Counted from the first letter of the stretch, positions 13,001 to 25,396 are shown. The stretch is DNA of 64,000 nucleotides from Selaginella tamariscina (GCA_003024785.1 PUQB01000024.1:22191-86190); one strand, 5' to 3'. Translations and numbers: made by a program. Notes: generated from the sequence alone by a model not told the origin.

Positions 13001-13118
13001 CCATCTCATCTCCTCCTTTTGTCTTCAATGTCACCTCAATTCCACAGTTCTTCAAGCACATATCCCAGTATAGCAGATTTTATTTTAATTCTTACCCAGA
13101 ATTTGACAACGACTCCAT
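10049..13118 (-). pseudogene. ParB-like/DNA methyltransferase-like gene, left copy
   Basis: Minus-strand counterpart of 37787-40885. Start ATG is at 13118, and exon 1 is 23 nt as in the right copy, but the acceptor of intron 1 has been lost by a deletion. Open stretches are 12067-12423 (the NYRPL...VAELMEKMKDD region), 10885-11280 and 10379-10834. The last one is unbroken across the methyltransferase-like part, where the right copy has two frameshifts; it holds the motif-I-like FDYCTRGSVLKEC and a downstream acidic AVEKD. The C-terminal tail (10049-10246) has an internal 45-bp type duplication (SHTLLTM...TSTKET repeated). Upstream parts carry many stops. It is a pseudogene, useful mainly for reconstructing family history. 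Confidence 0.7.
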
Positions 13119-13292
13119 ACTAATGATTGAATCTTCTTGTTTGATCAAACTGTCTTTCTACACAATATACATTATGAATATAATTCATATAAAACGCACA
13201 CACACTTTATATAAACCCAAATATATAAAATTAATACACTGATAAATTCACATACACTCTTCTTTGCCTCAGAGAGAAGTGGACGAGATTAA

Positions 13293-13375
13293 TTGTCCGA
13301 AGCTCACCTTTGTGATAGTGCAAAAGACTAATAACATTTGGTTTTAGAACCACAACAAATGTGAGCTTTGGACAG
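13293..13375 (-). repeat. Conserved inverted-repeat hairpin, left arm
   Basis: The outer arms TGTCCGAAGCTCACCTTTGTG and CACAACAAATGTGAGCTTTGGACA pair around a short loop. It matches the right-arm hairpin at 37561-37642 at the same place, just upstream of the ParB-methyltransferase start. Confidence 0.75.
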
Positions 13376-13479
13376 TTTCACATGGTTTACTGGCTTTTAC
13401 TCAAAATATTATAATAAGATGATACAAGTAAATAAAATGAATTAAGCAACTTATATATACTAATACACATATACATTCA

Positions 13480-13965
13480 CATGGAAGGGGTGGTGGGATT
13501 AATCTCATCACCCCTTCTATGCCTCATAAAATGGTGGACGGGATTAATATTGTCACCCTTCTCCATCTTAGAGAGAACTGGGCGGGATTGATTTGGCCCA
13601 CCCATTCAGGGGACCAAGAAGGGTGGCAGGATTAAACTCGTCCACCATGGAAGGAATGGTGGGATTAATCTCACCATCCTTCGCAGTCCCCTAAAATGGT
13701 GTGCGGGATTAATCCCGCCCATCATGGAAGGGATGGCGGAATTAATCTCACCACCCTTCTCAATCCCCTGAACTGGTGTGCAATTAATCCCACCGCCCTT
13801 CACGCAAGCTCTTTGGTTAGCCTCATGGGCGGCGGGATTAATTCCACTGCCCTTCACGTATGTCATGGGTGGCGAGATTAATCCCGCCGTCCATGAGGCT
13901 AACCAAAGAGCTTGCGTGAAGGGCAGCGGGATTAATCCCGCCGCCCTTTGGTTAATCTCACGCAC
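13480..13965. repeat. GGCGGGATTAATCCCGCC palindrome array, left arm
   Basis: About a dozen perfect or near-perfect copies of the 18-bp palindrome core GGATTAATCC, separated by 30-50 bp. This is the inverted counterpart of the larger array at 36006-37450. The repeat creates spurious reading frames with GGINPA-type peptides on both strands. Confidence 0.9.
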
Positions 13966-14237
13966 ACACACACATATATATATGTATATGTATATACAGG
14001 AATGTGCGAGAGATGCACACACACACATATACATATATATATATATATATATATATGTATATGTATATACATGAGTGTGCATGTGTGTGCCAAAGATAGA
14101 TAAATCAATAAAATTATACAGATACACACACATAAATATGTATGTATATATGTATATAGGTTATATATATGAGTATATGTATATCGTGTGTGTGCATGTG
14201 TGAGCTAAACAAATAAACTTATACAGATAAACACACA

Positions 14238-14330
<93 letters not shown>

Positions 14331-14500
14331 TACAAATATATGTATATGTGTATGTTTATATAGAAGTGTGTTTGTGTTTGCAAGAGATAGATAAATAAAT
14401 TTTATTATATAGATATCTACACACACATATAAATGTGTAAATACATATAAATAAATAAATTATCTATCACACAAATATATATACACAGGATGTGCATGTG
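13966..14500. repeat. CA/TA microsatellite block
   Basis: Compound dinucleotide repeats. The longest is (CA)n at about 14231-14280 running straight into (TA)n at 14281-14325. Homologous, in inverted form, to the CACACA/TATATA region at 34970-36000 of the right arm. Confidence 0.85.
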
Positions 14501-14987
14501 AAAGAGAGAGAGAGATTTCACCTGTGTGAATGCGCCTTTAAACCCTACTACATTGCCACACTTTTTTGCATTGCCACACTTTTTTGCACTGCCACACCTT
14601 CTGATAGAGAGATCTATTGATCTATTGCACTACTGCTCTCACATTTCACCACCGCCGTGTCTTTCTCCTCCGCCGCCTTTCTTCTCCGTTGCCTTGAAAC
14701 CCTAAGAATATACCTAAACCCTAGGAGAAATAAAATATATATTAACCCTAAACAAATATTCCTTCTAAGAATATACCTAATCCCTAAAAGGAAAAAATAT
14801 ATATTGACCCTAAATGAATATTCTTTCATTATATTATCATAATTTTAAATTTGTGTACATGTGTGGGTGTGGGTGTATCACATAAACCCTAAAAATTAAA
14901 TCATGCAGGGTTTAATATATGTGCGTCTATGAGAGTGTTAAATTTTCATGTGCAGCAATACATATATACACACATATATATACATAT
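14501..14987 (-). other. 5' untranslated-exon-like region, left arm
   Basis: The minus strand matches 34690-34970 of the right arm: AGGGTTTAGGTATATTC repeats, a short CGGCGG-rich stretch, and a donor-like CACAG|GTGAAAT near 14520. I infer a first, untranslated exon for the ParB-methyltransferase gene. The outer side is cut by an LTR fragment near 14990. Confidence 0.4.
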
Positions 14988-15430
14988 AGAACCTATGAAT
15001 CCTCACTCCTACATACTCTACCTTATATGTGACAAACCCCCCCCCCCCCCATTTTCCTGTTTACTTAAGTGGGCTGGCACGAAATCTCATTCCCATGGGG
15101 AACATACTTGGTGAGTTATCCATCGACCCCTAAACCCTAACCTATCAAATCTAAGGATATTTTTAAACATATTTGACATGCTGAACTCACCAGAACTAAC
15201 CATTAATCCAACCGGGACATGGAAAACGAGGATAAGAATTTTTTAAAAGGTAAATGATACCTTCACTTAGAGTTTCTTGCGATATCTAAGGACAATTAAT
15301 CGAACTACCCCTAAACACCTAAGTGCACTAAGTGGAGTTGTTTCTCACTACATTTAGGGCTTGTCAACATAGTACAATAGGTAACAACAATCAACATCCA
15401 AAGTAAAGAGGAATCGTAGTAAAAACTATG
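14988..15430 (-). mobile_element. LARD LTR fragment
   Basis: Matches the distal 450 bp of the LTR at 7449-9164, from the CACTCCTACATACTCTACC segment through the poly-C tract to CAATCAACATCCAAAGTAAA. No partner LTR is next to it. Confidence 0.8.
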
Positions 15431-16250
15431 ATAATGGCCCCTTTTAAAAGAAGTTATGGATGGTAGAGGAAGGAAAATTGATAAAGCAAAGAGGAGGGAA
15501 CAAAAGTAAGTAAATGCATAAAAGAAGAAGGTTGAGAAGTTAGAATAAGTTACTAAACACACAAAAGAATGAATTAACAAGCAATTGGAACCAGCATTAA
15601 CTAAGTAGCTTCATGTAGTTAAAGTGCATGCAAACAACTTGATCAAGTGACAAGCTCTAGTTTAAAACAACATGTAATAAGAGCTTATAGAGCATTGGTT
15701 CTATAAGAACGAAGAAGTAAGCTTGGTGGTGCACATGGTAACATAAAGATGACAAAGATAACGCAAAAACTCTGTTTTTGATTGACCAACTTATTATTTA
15801 TGTAAATATTAAATTCTACTTGTTTGACAATAAATAATAAAAATTTAAAAACATTATTAAAATTATTTATATAATAATTTTTATACAAATCAAAGTTGTT
15901 TCATTTAAAAATTTAGTTTGTAATATGAATTTGCTCTGCCAGCTTTTAATGGACTAATCAAATTTAATTAAAGATATAGTTAAATTATTTTTTATATAAA
16001 ACACTAAATCAATCACTGTTGTACAATCAAAAATTATTTTAAATGGTACTTCCGTGCACGTTCGAACGTCCATGTGTTAGTATATCTACCTTACATCATC
16101 TTTCTCGGTAAATTTAAGAGTACAACATTATTAGGATTGCCCTACAATCATCACAGCACATCATCCTCAAAATCTGGAATCGCTATAAACAATCTGCCGG
16201 TGTTTATCATCTCAATGGCACCACAACAATCTTTACAGACTCTTGAGTTC
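15431..16250. other. Intergenic AT-rich DNA
   Basis: No gene, RNA or repeat could be recognised. It is the downstream flank of the PPR pseudogene on the minus strand. Confidence 0.5.
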
Positions 16251-18796
16251 TTAATAATCGTTGGGATCTTCGCTAACGCACAAGCTAACCAACCTCTCAG
16301 AAAATGCCTCCTCATTTTCTGGGTCTGACATGTTGCACAAACTACTTGCTATTAACTCCTGAAGTTTGACCGACACTTCCTCGTCAGTCTTATCTCCGGC
16401 TTTGAACTTGTGAACTACCGCGTCACTGTCTGTCCATGCCAGTGTCTTGCAAGGTTTTGCATCTCTTTTGCTGCGCAAAACTTGAGACTGCTCTTCCCAC
16501 ATTCCCAGGCTTCCGTAAATTTTTGCCATTGTTAGATAAGTTGATGCTTGCTTGCCATCTAATTTGACCAGTGACTCATATGCAAGTCTCCCTATTTCTA
16601 CGTTCTTCCACTTGTGGCAGGCCCCCAGTAACTGAATAGATAGAAAATGTGAGACTTACTACACTCTCATATGTGTGATATTAGTACCGAGTTCCAAGTA
16701 ATGACGTTTGGCTCGTAAGGCATAGACTTGACCAGTTGAAGGGCATCGTCAAGGCGATTGCCACGTCCAAAAAGATCAATCATGCAGTCATAGTGTTGGA
16801 TGTCAAGTTTGCTGCCTGACTTCGCTGCCGCTGTGTAATATTTATTGCCCTGCTCCACCAAACCTGCGTGGCTGCACGCAGTGAGAACCGCCAGCAGTGT
16901 GATGCTGCGACCATAACAATGTTTAGTTTAACATGTTAAACTGTCTGGTTCTGGGGTCCATAAAACTAAAGAGGTAAAACCTAAAATGATCACAAGCAAA
17001 CATGGAAAGCATTTCCTTGCTAGTAACCTTTATGACATGCGACATGTGTTATCTAAAGTTTGCTTTACCTACCTGTCAGGTGTCATGCCTTCCATCTGCA
17101 TTGAATCAAACAATCGGAAGACAAGTTGGGCTTCACCATGACGACTGTAGCCTCCTATCAAAGTGCTCCAGGTCACTATGTTGGTGGAAAAGATGGAGTC
17201 AAAAACGTGCTGGGCTACAAACATGCATCCACATTTGGAGTAGAAATCTACGAGAGCGTTTGCAACAAAAGTGTTGGTCTCATCAAGCTGATTGCGGCAT
17301 ATGCGAGCATGGATGCCCTTGCCGATGTCAAGTGTAACCAGTTCGGCACACGCAATTAAGGCTGCAAGGTAGGCGCGAACGTCTTCTTCCGGAGCAAATG
17401 CTTGAGCTTTCATGCAAAAGAAAAGATCCAATGTCACCTCTGCTTCACCATTGTTGGCGTATCCAAGTAAGAGAGCATTCCAGGAAACCATGCTTTGGTG
17501 ATGCATACAATCAAAGACTTTGCGAGCATCCAACATGCTGCCGCACTTAGCATACAAGTCCACCAGGCTTGTCGCAACAAATATATTAGCTGCATGGTTG
17601 GAAGTGACAGCTTGCTTGTGCAGATGAAACGCTTGTCTAGGCTTTTCATCTTCACGGCCGGACAACTATCGACTTGCCTGACCACTTCCTTGGATGCTAT
17701 ATCCGCAATTGCTCGTACAGCTGCCACATAAGTCCAAGCATCAGGAAGCATTCCTTTGCCTTCCATGCGGGAGAACAGCTTAAGAGCTTCAGCGCCTTGG
17801 CCGTTTTCTGCGTAAGCCAGCACCAGAGTCGTCCAGGAAACAACGTCTCGATCGACCATTCCATCAAACACTGCCCTTGCCTCTGCCACACTTTCACATT
17901 TGGCATAAAAGTTCACCAAGGCACTGTCAAAGAATACATTCAACAGTCCCGACTCTGCGGCTTGACGGTGAAATTCCCTTCCCTTGTCAAGCACATTTGG
18001 ATCGTCCGTTAGATTTGTCAATGCACCCACAGCAGCTAGAAAAGTCCGGGCATCGGGCTTAAGCTCCGGCTTCATGTGCGAAAAGAGCTGCAGTGCCAGT
18101 TCCGCCTTGTTGTTGTCCGTGCATCCTGTTAACAAGGCGTTCCACGACACTGTGTTATGCCATGGAAACCTATCAAACACCAGCCGAGAGTCATACAAGC
18201 TACCGCATTTTGCGTACACACTGATCAGAGTGTTGGCAAGTGAAACAGCTTCATGCTGTTCGGCAGTGTCAGTGGTGCTGCCTAGTTGGCCTGAGTGGAT
18301 TGCTTGGGAGTGAATAAGCATGGCACGCTCAAGCGACCTGATTCTAACATTCATACCGTCAATGATCCGGCCCTGTTCGTAACCAGCCAGCTTGCCGCAA
18401 GCAACAAGTGCAGCAACATAGCAGGGTCCGTCGAGAAGAGTGGGATGGACGCCGTCAAACAGCTCCAGTCCTGGGAGCTTTGACCATTCTGGACGTAACC
18501 AAGCATGAGTGCAGTGTAAGAAGCAGCATTATGACAGGGATCCTGCGGAAAGTCTCCAAACCATCCGCCATGTTGCTGCAGCTGGCATGCATGTCAATAA
18601 GGCTCGTGGCTACATACAAGTTGGAGGCGTGGCCGCTCCTCACAGCGTCTAAATGGACTGCACTAGAGCTTACCGGGTCTTTCACGGTGCTGCACGCCTT
18701 GGATGCCACCAGCAAGTCCCTGATGCTGCTGTGCACCTCCTCAAAGGAACAGAATGCCATTTGGACGAGGGAGACTGGCTTCGTGCATACTTTCAT
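16251..18796 (-). pseudogene. PLS-class pentatricopeptide repeat (PPR) protein
   Basis: PPR proteins bind organelle RNA one base per repeat and act in mitochondria or plastids. The minus strand encodes a string of about ten P, L and S motifs, for example SVYAKCGSLYDSRLVFDRF, VSWNALLTGC, FVANALVDFYSKCG and VTWSTLIGGYSRHGE, followed by an E-like C-terminus ending DPNDY at 16251. Two introns fit well: 16905-17072 (GT at 17072, AG at 16905, joining MTPD to SITLLAVLTACSHAG) and a 56-bp one at 16632-16687 (joining TWNS to LLGACHKW). At least three frame breaks are visible, near 18530, 18480 and 17650, so it is probably a pseudogene. No DYW deaminase domain follows the E-like part, so it was not a DYW editing factor. 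Recent sequencing error could mimic some breaks. Confidence 0.8.
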
Positions 18797-18839
18797 TCAT
18801 TCGACATTGCCCTAATTATCCAGAGAGGGCAATAGGGTT

Positions 18840-19050
18840 TTTTAGCAAGTGGCGGCTCTGCGTCGTTGGAGTTAAAGCGAAGCTCCTTCCATGCTGTTTG
18901 CTCCAGCACATTTTTCTTTTCTGCATTCCAGACAGACGACGAGGTGCTTCATAGCCAGATGGCTTAGAGCCAAGATCATATGTAATAAAATAGACGCACA
19001 AACTTAAGATGTCACACATTTTGCGTACAAATGGAAGACATGAATCAGGC
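18840..19050. other. PPR upstream flank
   Basis: Short non-coding stretch between the PPR pseudogene (minus) and the plus-strand exon-like fragments. It would hold a promoter for either, but no clear elements are recognised. Confidence 0.3.
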
Positions 19051-19129
19051 ACGCACTATACATCTGTTCAGCCGACCGAGGTTTGGCTGTTTATATTTTG
19101 TAACTACTTACGTATTGAGGATGACATCG

Positions 19130-20255
19130 GCAGGGGAAGAAATGTTTACGTTCAATTCTTGTCGCATCAGGAATTAACAACTTCAGAGCAAACAACACAG
19201 CCTCGACACTCTTCGGCTGGTGATCAGGTTTTTTTTTTCTTTTTTTACTTCTTTGTTTTGCCTTTCTTGTTCCCTTCACTCTCCTGGTCAATTAGGCTAC
19301 GGTCTTCTTCAGGACAACCGAATTTTCTTAGTTACTATTCACAACCCTCACTGTGGATGTACTGCACCACTATGTTGAGAAGACCGTCGCGTTCTAAAAG
19401 TCATCTGGTCAACTTCTCCTTTTCTACTCTCTTTTCATTCTTTTCCTTTGTCTGGGTGATCATTATTTTACTGACTCTCTATTCAATGTGATCACATTAT
19501 TATCTCGTGATTTCAGGTCTCCAAGTGCTTATTCAGTACGGTGCTGTCTTTGCTAAATCGGCTTTGCAAGGTCGTAACATTGGACAGCCAGTTTTCCAAG
19601 TACGCTTTGGATTATTTAAGACTTCTGTATCTGAGCTCGTGTGCTTTTTACCACTTTCGATCCTCCCGGAGCTTCAAGTAAACTTCAACAACGATTGCTC
19701 GAGCTGATGGCTGGCTCCTTTTCTGTGTACAATAAACAATACTCAATACAGATTCTCAGATATACTAATTTTTGCCAACTGGCTCCGAACAACAGTATAA
19801 TGGTGTGCGTTAAATCTGTCTAAATATATTTTAGACCAATACACTGGTTCAACAATATTCTGAGAATATTTACGCTATGACACCACCTCCCGGGCAAATT
19901 GTTTAGTGTCAACTTAGCCTTGTTCAGAACCTCTTGGCACTTCCAGCAGGGTCCCGGAGCTCAGCCACTTGGTTACCAGATATGTGTCTTTCACATCGTA
20001 AAGAATTGAACTCATGTTTTAACTTCAGGCGATGACAGCCGCAGCAACTGCTGCAGCTACAGCTTCGGGTGGAACTCTTCCTGGTACAAACGAGCGATGC
20101 ACAATCCTTTCATCAAACCTGCCTTCCGAGGTATGATTGTTGTATTTTAATCGAGTAGTAATTCTTGTAGTTCATTTCATGTAATAATTCGCTTTTGCAG
20201 AAGATTGATGGAAATATTTTACATAATAAACCGGACCATGGTTTCAAGAGGGTAT
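19130..20255 (+). pseudogene. Plus-strand exon-like fragments, unknown gene
   Basis: Several stretches look like exons bounded by plausible splice sites: a Q/T-rich piece ending GDQ before a GTTTTT donor at about 19228; a piece ending in QPLGYQ near 19979; an Ala-rich piece at 20030-20131 (AAATAAATASGG, then ILSSNLPSE before GTATGA); and 20201-20251 (KIDGN...HGFKR before GTATGT). The low-complexity Gln, Ala and Ser content suggests part of a transcription-related protein, but I do not recognise it. Frames do not join cleanly, and a Gypsy element begins 500 bp downstream. It may be a captured or truncated gene fragment. Confidence 0.3.
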
Positions 20256-20767
20256 GTAGGAAAGAATCATAATCCATGGATCCAGTTCTGAATGATTTTG
20301 TAAGCTAAGGGTTAGATTTTCCGGCTAAGCAGTTTCTGACAGGGGGCTGTGCTCTTTGGAAAGCGAATGGAACTCGAAGCATGCACAGATCAACCCTTCC
20401 ACAGCACACGCATGATTATCCAATTTGAATAGGTTCCGATTTAACGCCATGAAGTATTGCTCTCCTACAAAGATAGAAGTTACGGAGTAGACCTGTCGAA
20501 GCACCTCACGGTTTGTTTCTAGGTTAAATGAGGAGCAGACAATTCCGAAAAGGTTCACATTGCGGCTTGCCTTCGCAAAGCTTAGAGAGGTTTAAACGGC
20601 AAGACATTAGCTAATCCTCATGGCTAGAAAGTGGACTGATCCTCACACAATTAGTGGAGGGCATGGGTTTCCTTTGTTTTTATGCCCAGGTCTTATGAAT
20701 TAATTTAAGAGGAGAAGGATACTATGTATAATGTGAATATGTTAATTTTATTTTTTTTCATTCAAAC
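20256..20767. other. Intergenic DNA before Gypsy element
   Basis: No gene is recognised. The last bases AAAC (20764-20767) form one side of the Gypsy target duplication. Confidence 0.5.
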
Positions 20768-20972
20768 TGAAAGAGCCGATATATATTAAAAATGTCAGAT
20801 ACATTAAGCTACAAAAACCCTGCTTATATACAGGAGACCTCCTGCCACGTGGCACACATGCGACACGTGGCGCTGACACATGGCGGCCAGATCACCACCC
20901 ATGTGTCACTATGCATGTGTGTATATACACATGCGTATATACGTTACATTACATAATATACAGTATCTTACA
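20768..20972 (-). repeat. Gypsy 3' LTR
   Basis: 205 bp, identical to the 5' LTR except for one extra base in a TTACATTACAT stretch. It carries the same TATA and G-box motifs. Confidence 0.95.
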
Positions 20973-20987
20973 TTATCCCCCCTCTGC
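20973..20987 (-). other. Polypurine tract of Gypsy element
   Basis: On the minus strand CAGAGGGGGGATAA lies directly before the 3' LTR start TGTAAG, the place where plus-strand DNA synthesis is primed. Confidence 0.85.
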
Positions 20988-21108
20988 GGTTGTGTAGATG
21001 GTGATGGATCTGATGGTCCTGGATCCGTGTGAGTTGGGCCATCTAAGGTATGACCGAATGTAGTCAACGAGTCTCGAACAACAAACCGTTTCATTCGAAC
21101 TACGTGAA

Positions 21109-22284
21109 CTATTCAACCTCATGAGATCCCACCAACTGTACCTGATACACCTGAGGACCAACCTTTCGGAGAACTCGGTAGGGACCAAGCCACTTATGTA
21201 ATAAACCAGTTGCAAGCCCAGGTGCAGTTAGCTTGGGAAAACGTACCAGTACTAAGTCACCGTCAGCATAGTCTGGTGGAGTTTGATGTCGTGCATTGTA
21301 AGAAGATTGTTGCTGTATTTGAGCTCGACCAAGATGTTCAGCAGACTCTGCACGCAGAAGAGGTAAGACAGCATCCAAATGTCGAGCCCACATTTTCGCA
21401 TCCTCGGCACGTGGCAGATTCGATGATAATCCCAATTCACTAGGCAACTTAGGATCATATCCATACAATGCCTTGAATGGAGAGATACCAATCGAACTCT
21501 GAATGCCTGTTACATAAGCAAATCTCAAGCATCGCAAATACCAATCCCAGTCAGTGTGATTGAAGTTCACATACTTCGAGATCATACCCTTGAAGGTCCG
21601 ATTCAATCGCTCCACCAAACCATCAGTTTGTGGATGATATGGAGAGGCAAATGAGTGTTTTACCCCTAACCTCTCACACAACACTCGGAATACCTCTGCA
21701 ATGAAAGCGGGGCCATTATCTGATAACATCCGCTCTGGACAAGAATGCTGCAAAACCACATTATCGAACAAAAACAAAGCTGTTGACAGGGCAGTTGCAT
21801 CCGGAAGAGCACCAACCTCCACCCAACGAGTTAAATAATCAGATACGACAATGATGTACTGGTTACCTTGAGAAGAACGTGGAAAAGGTCCCATTAAATC
21901 CACTGCAATTAACTCAAAAGGGCGAGAGACGTTGATGGATTCTAACACCCCCATGGCCCGAGTCGTAGAGGAATTCCGAGTTTGACAAATGGGACAACTC
22001 TGAATATACCTGATCACATCACCACGCATGCTAGGCCAATAAAAGGATCTGCGGAGCTTCTCCAACACTCGTTGGTGACCAAGATGACCTCCAACAATAG
22101 GCGAATCATGATATGCTCGAAGAAGGTGTGGAACATATGTAGAGGGCACAGCCAACGCCATCTGTCTCTGGATTTGTCCCAATAAAATACAATAAACCAT
22201 CCTGAAGTCGAAACTGAGCATGATATTGTCGAAACTGCGGTTCGGAAGGGACTTGCAAACGCATCCCGTAATTGCCTCGTCCAC
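21109..22284 (-). pseudogene. Gypsy integrase
   Basis: An open stretch of 391 codons. An HHCC zinc-binding part appears early (GHLGH ... CPICQ), then the DDE core: Asp in VDLMGPF, Asp in LSDNGPAF and Glu in LVERLNRT, with the typical SPYHPQTDG between. The C-terminal part has the GDLVLV..FPK and KWLGPYRV motifs. The integrase domain itself appears unbroken, but it is separated from upstream pol by frame changes near 22360-22570. It inserts the retrotransposon cDNA into host DNA. No chromodomain follows. Confidence 0.9.
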
Positions 22285-22357
22285 GGTTCACGTTTTTGGG
22301 CATCCTGCCACTGTTCCAAGGATGGTAAGTCGGCATCGAATACCTGAGGGGCTTGTA

Positions 22358-22857
22358 TCAAACCGAATGCTGCAGCGACTGCATGAGCAGGCAAAGTGGA
22401 ATCAGAAGGGGTGCTCGAGAAAGTGCATCCGCATCCACCATTGTTCGCCCAGGCCTGTGCACCACCTTAAAGTTATATACTTGGAGACGTAATGCCCATC
22501 TGGCTACACGACCCACTAGATTCTTCCGTTTTAGCAAGGAAGTGACAGCAGCATGATCACACTCCAAAAGTGTTCACTCCCATGTAAGTAGGCATGAAGT
22601 CGTTCAAAACCCCAAACAGCAGCAAGGCATTCTTTTTCAGTAGTGGAATAATTCCGCTCAGCCAGCGTGAGTACTCGACTAATGTAAGCCACCGGGTGTC
22701 GAATTGAAGAATCCACAGCATCAGTTTGCATCAATACACCACCAATACCAACATCTGAGGCATCTACTCGTAAAATGAACGGACGAGTAAAATCTGGGTA
22801 TTGAAGCAATGGTGGAGTTGTCAGGAACTCTTTTAACTGGTTGCCTGCTGAGTCCAC
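22358..22857 (-). pseudogene. Gypsy RNase H
   Basis: Two overlapping frames give RFILRVDASDVGIGGVL (catalytic Asp in VDASD), then YSTTEKECLAAVWGFERL (catalytic Glu in KECLA), and VVHRPGRTMVDADALSR at the end. A frame change lies near 22560. It removes RNA from the RNA:DNA hybrid during reverse transcription. Confidence 0.88.
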
Positions 22858-23883
22858 CTGAAAGATACCTGTGGACGAACTAACTCCCGAAGAGGGGCAG
22901 TTCGATCAGTGAGATGATCGATGAATCGACCCAAGTACTGCACCGTGCCCAAGAAACGCTGGACTTCCTGTACTGTACGGGACGAGGGAACTCTCGAACA
23001 GCTCGCAACTTCATTGGATCCACCTGTAAACCCTCTCGAGATATACGGTAAGTGGTGTCGGTCGAACCAAACACACACTTTTCAAGTTTCAACTTCAGGC
23101 CAACTTCTCGAAATCGATCAAGAACGCGCCGTACATCACGAATGTGATCCTCCCAAGAACCAGACCCATGAATGAGCACATCGTCGATAAAATCGGCATA
23201 TCGGAGAGAAGCTCATCCATCATGCGTTGAAAGGTGGCAGGAGCTGAAGTCAATCCAAAAGGCATGACCAAAAACTCGTAAAGACCAAATGGTGTCCGGA
23301 AGGCCGTTTTTGGAATATCCTTCATAGGAACCTGCCAATATCCTGATGCCAAATCCAACTTAGTAAACCATCGACTCTGACCCAAACGATCTAATAGATC
23401 GGCAGAGTTCGGAAGTGGATAGACATCTTTGATGGTAACATCGTTAAGAGGTCGGTAATCCACACAAAATCGGAGAGATCCATCAGGCTTGGGAACCAAA
23501 TGAGGTTCACATGCCCATGGACTCCGTGACGGACGACACACTCGTTTACCAATCATATCAGTAACAGCTGTTCGCATGGCTGATAACTCCTTTGGTGACC
23601 TGCGTCGAACCGGGACTTTGAAAGGCTTTGCATTGCCGGTGGGTATACAGTGTCGAGTCTTCACACGTGCACCTTGGGACAGATCAAATTTGAACAAACT
23701 TGCATACTGTTTCTTAAGTTGTTCGATGCAGTGTGCTCGACACTCAGGTGACGGATCCGGCATTTGAACCTGTTGAGATGAACACCACCCCAAGACCGGA
23801 ATCAAAGGAGCTGTATGCGTGATACAAACAGCAACAAGCTTCTCTGGACGTAAAGGAACAGACTGCAAAGACACAGACTCCAA
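22833..23883 (-). pseudogene. Gypsy reverse transcriptase
   Basis: The fingers and palm are readable: HLVPKPDGSLRFCVDYRPLN, FTKLDLASGYWQ, KTAFRTPFGLYEF and MPFGLTSAPATFQ. The catalytic Asp pair region (IDDVLIHG) is present but in another frame, after a one-base shift near 23205, and further shifts follow near 23090. The enzyme cannot be complete as it stands. Order with protease upstream and RNase H/integrase downstream is Gypsy, not Copia. Confidence 0.9.
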
Positions 23884-23940
23884 GCGTAATACAGGAGGAG
23901 AGAGTGAAAAATCACATGTACCTTTCGACTGCTTTAACCA

Positions 23941-24300
23941 TCACATCCGAATGATGTCAAAGACCTGGGAAGGGACAACCCTAAGAGACCCAGAGGGAAA
24001 CTTACAGTTGGCACCCATAACCAGCGTAGTCAAAGTGGTGTACTGTGATACTGCACGAGACTGCCCATTACCATATAAAATGTGCAAGACCTTATCTGCA
24101 CGTCTTAAGGGTAATGAGCACCGATGCGCTAGAGAAGCAGTTATGGAAGACATACTGGATCCTGTATCCACAAGCACTGTGACTGAAAGATCATTCACCG
24201 TGCAGAAAATGTGAAAACTGGATGATCTGGTGGAACTTGCAAACCTTGATATGCATAGCGGAAAAAACATGGAGGTGAAGTCTCCATCGCACGGGATCCC
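23941..24300 (-). pseudogene. Gypsy aspartic protease
   Basis: The retroviral-type protease active site VLVDTGSSMS is visible near 24165, preceded by a hydrophobic strand and followed by a DIIRM end. It cleaves the Gag-Pol polyprotein. The upstream junction to gag is frame-shifted. Confidence 0.82.
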
Positions 24301-24316
24301 TCCGTCGCCCGTACGA

Positions 24317-25396
24317 TTACTCGTTTTCCGCAACAGATCCACCTGCAAGAGAGGCTTCGTCATCTGAAAGCTCATCATTAGCCATAATGGCCGCCACAGG
24401 CACACCATCCGGAACATATGGTCGCCAGCCTGGATGTGGTGGACGCCAATCAGGATACACATCGCATGCCCGCCAAGTATGTCCAGGCGCCCAACAGGCC
24501 CAACAATGAACTTGATTGGGTCGACCTGCATTGTTCCGATTCCTCCTGTCACGAATCCGTGGATTTTGACCACCACGGGCAGGTACTGGAGCAGGTGCAG
24601 GACGATTTCGTGGAGGTGGTCCACGGGGTGGGCCCCGAGGTCGACCACGAAAGCTTGCGTGCGGGCACATATGCAGCAGCATCAACCTCCATTGGATCAG
24701 CACGCTGAACAAGAGGAGCAGGTAACCCAAGGGGAACACGGCCCTCACCAGGCACCAACTCAAAACGTTGAGCTAGTGCAAAAGCTTCCTCCAATGTGGT
24801 AGGACGAAGAGCCCGAACGAATCGAACAAGTTCGGGTCGCATAGTTGGCCATAACATACCGAGCTTAATGGCTCAGGCATGTTAGGATATGCACGCCGAA
24901 CTAAATCCCCGAACCTAATACTGAACCGCATAACAGACTCACCAGGATGTTGTCGTATCGCATGCAGTTGTTGGAAAGCATCATCTGAATCCTCAACTTT
25001 GCCAAACGTACGTTTGAGGCATTCCGTTAACCGATTACTATTGGCTTGAATCTCCGCAGCCAATCCATTATACCACTTGAGCGCAGGACCTTCCAAACAT
25101 GTAGGGAATTCTCTGAGAGCACGGGCCTCATCCCAACCATGGTAACGAACAATGACTTGGAAATGATCAAACCAGTGGTATACATCATCTCCCGGATCAC
25201 CACAAAAAGATCGGGGTCGAACCCTCGGATTTGTGGCCTGTGAAGAAGATGAAGGAGTACTAGAAGCAGATCCCCCGGCATGAGGCTCAGACGGGGAAGA
25301 GGAGGACGAACCCTCAACAAAGCGCTCCAACAACTTTGTTTGTGCATCAATAGCAGTAGCAATAATGCTAAACGCCGTCTCCATATTCATCGTCAT
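24317..25396 (-). pseudogene. Gypsy Gag with CCHC zinc knuckle
   Basis: The likely start is ATG at 25396, just inside the 5' LTR. The capsid-like part holds YHWFDHFQV, WDEARALREF and LEGPALKWYNGL. An Arg/Pro-rich segment and a single knuckle CWACWAPGHTWRAC (CX2CX4HX4C) follow near 24490. Frame changes occur near 24860 and 24600. Gag would package element RNA into particles. The gene would need trans-acting Gag to be functional. Confidence 0.85.

Noticed and set aside
13606..14133. Long open frames with GGINPA/AGLIPPPF-type peptide repeats in the palindrome arrays
   Set aside because: They arise on both strands from the palindrome GGCGGGATTAATCCCGCC and from CA/TA repeats; no protein family features.
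17002..18954. Plus-strand open frames across the PPR locus
   Set aside because: Antisense shadows of the PPR repeats, which have clear motifs on the minus strand.
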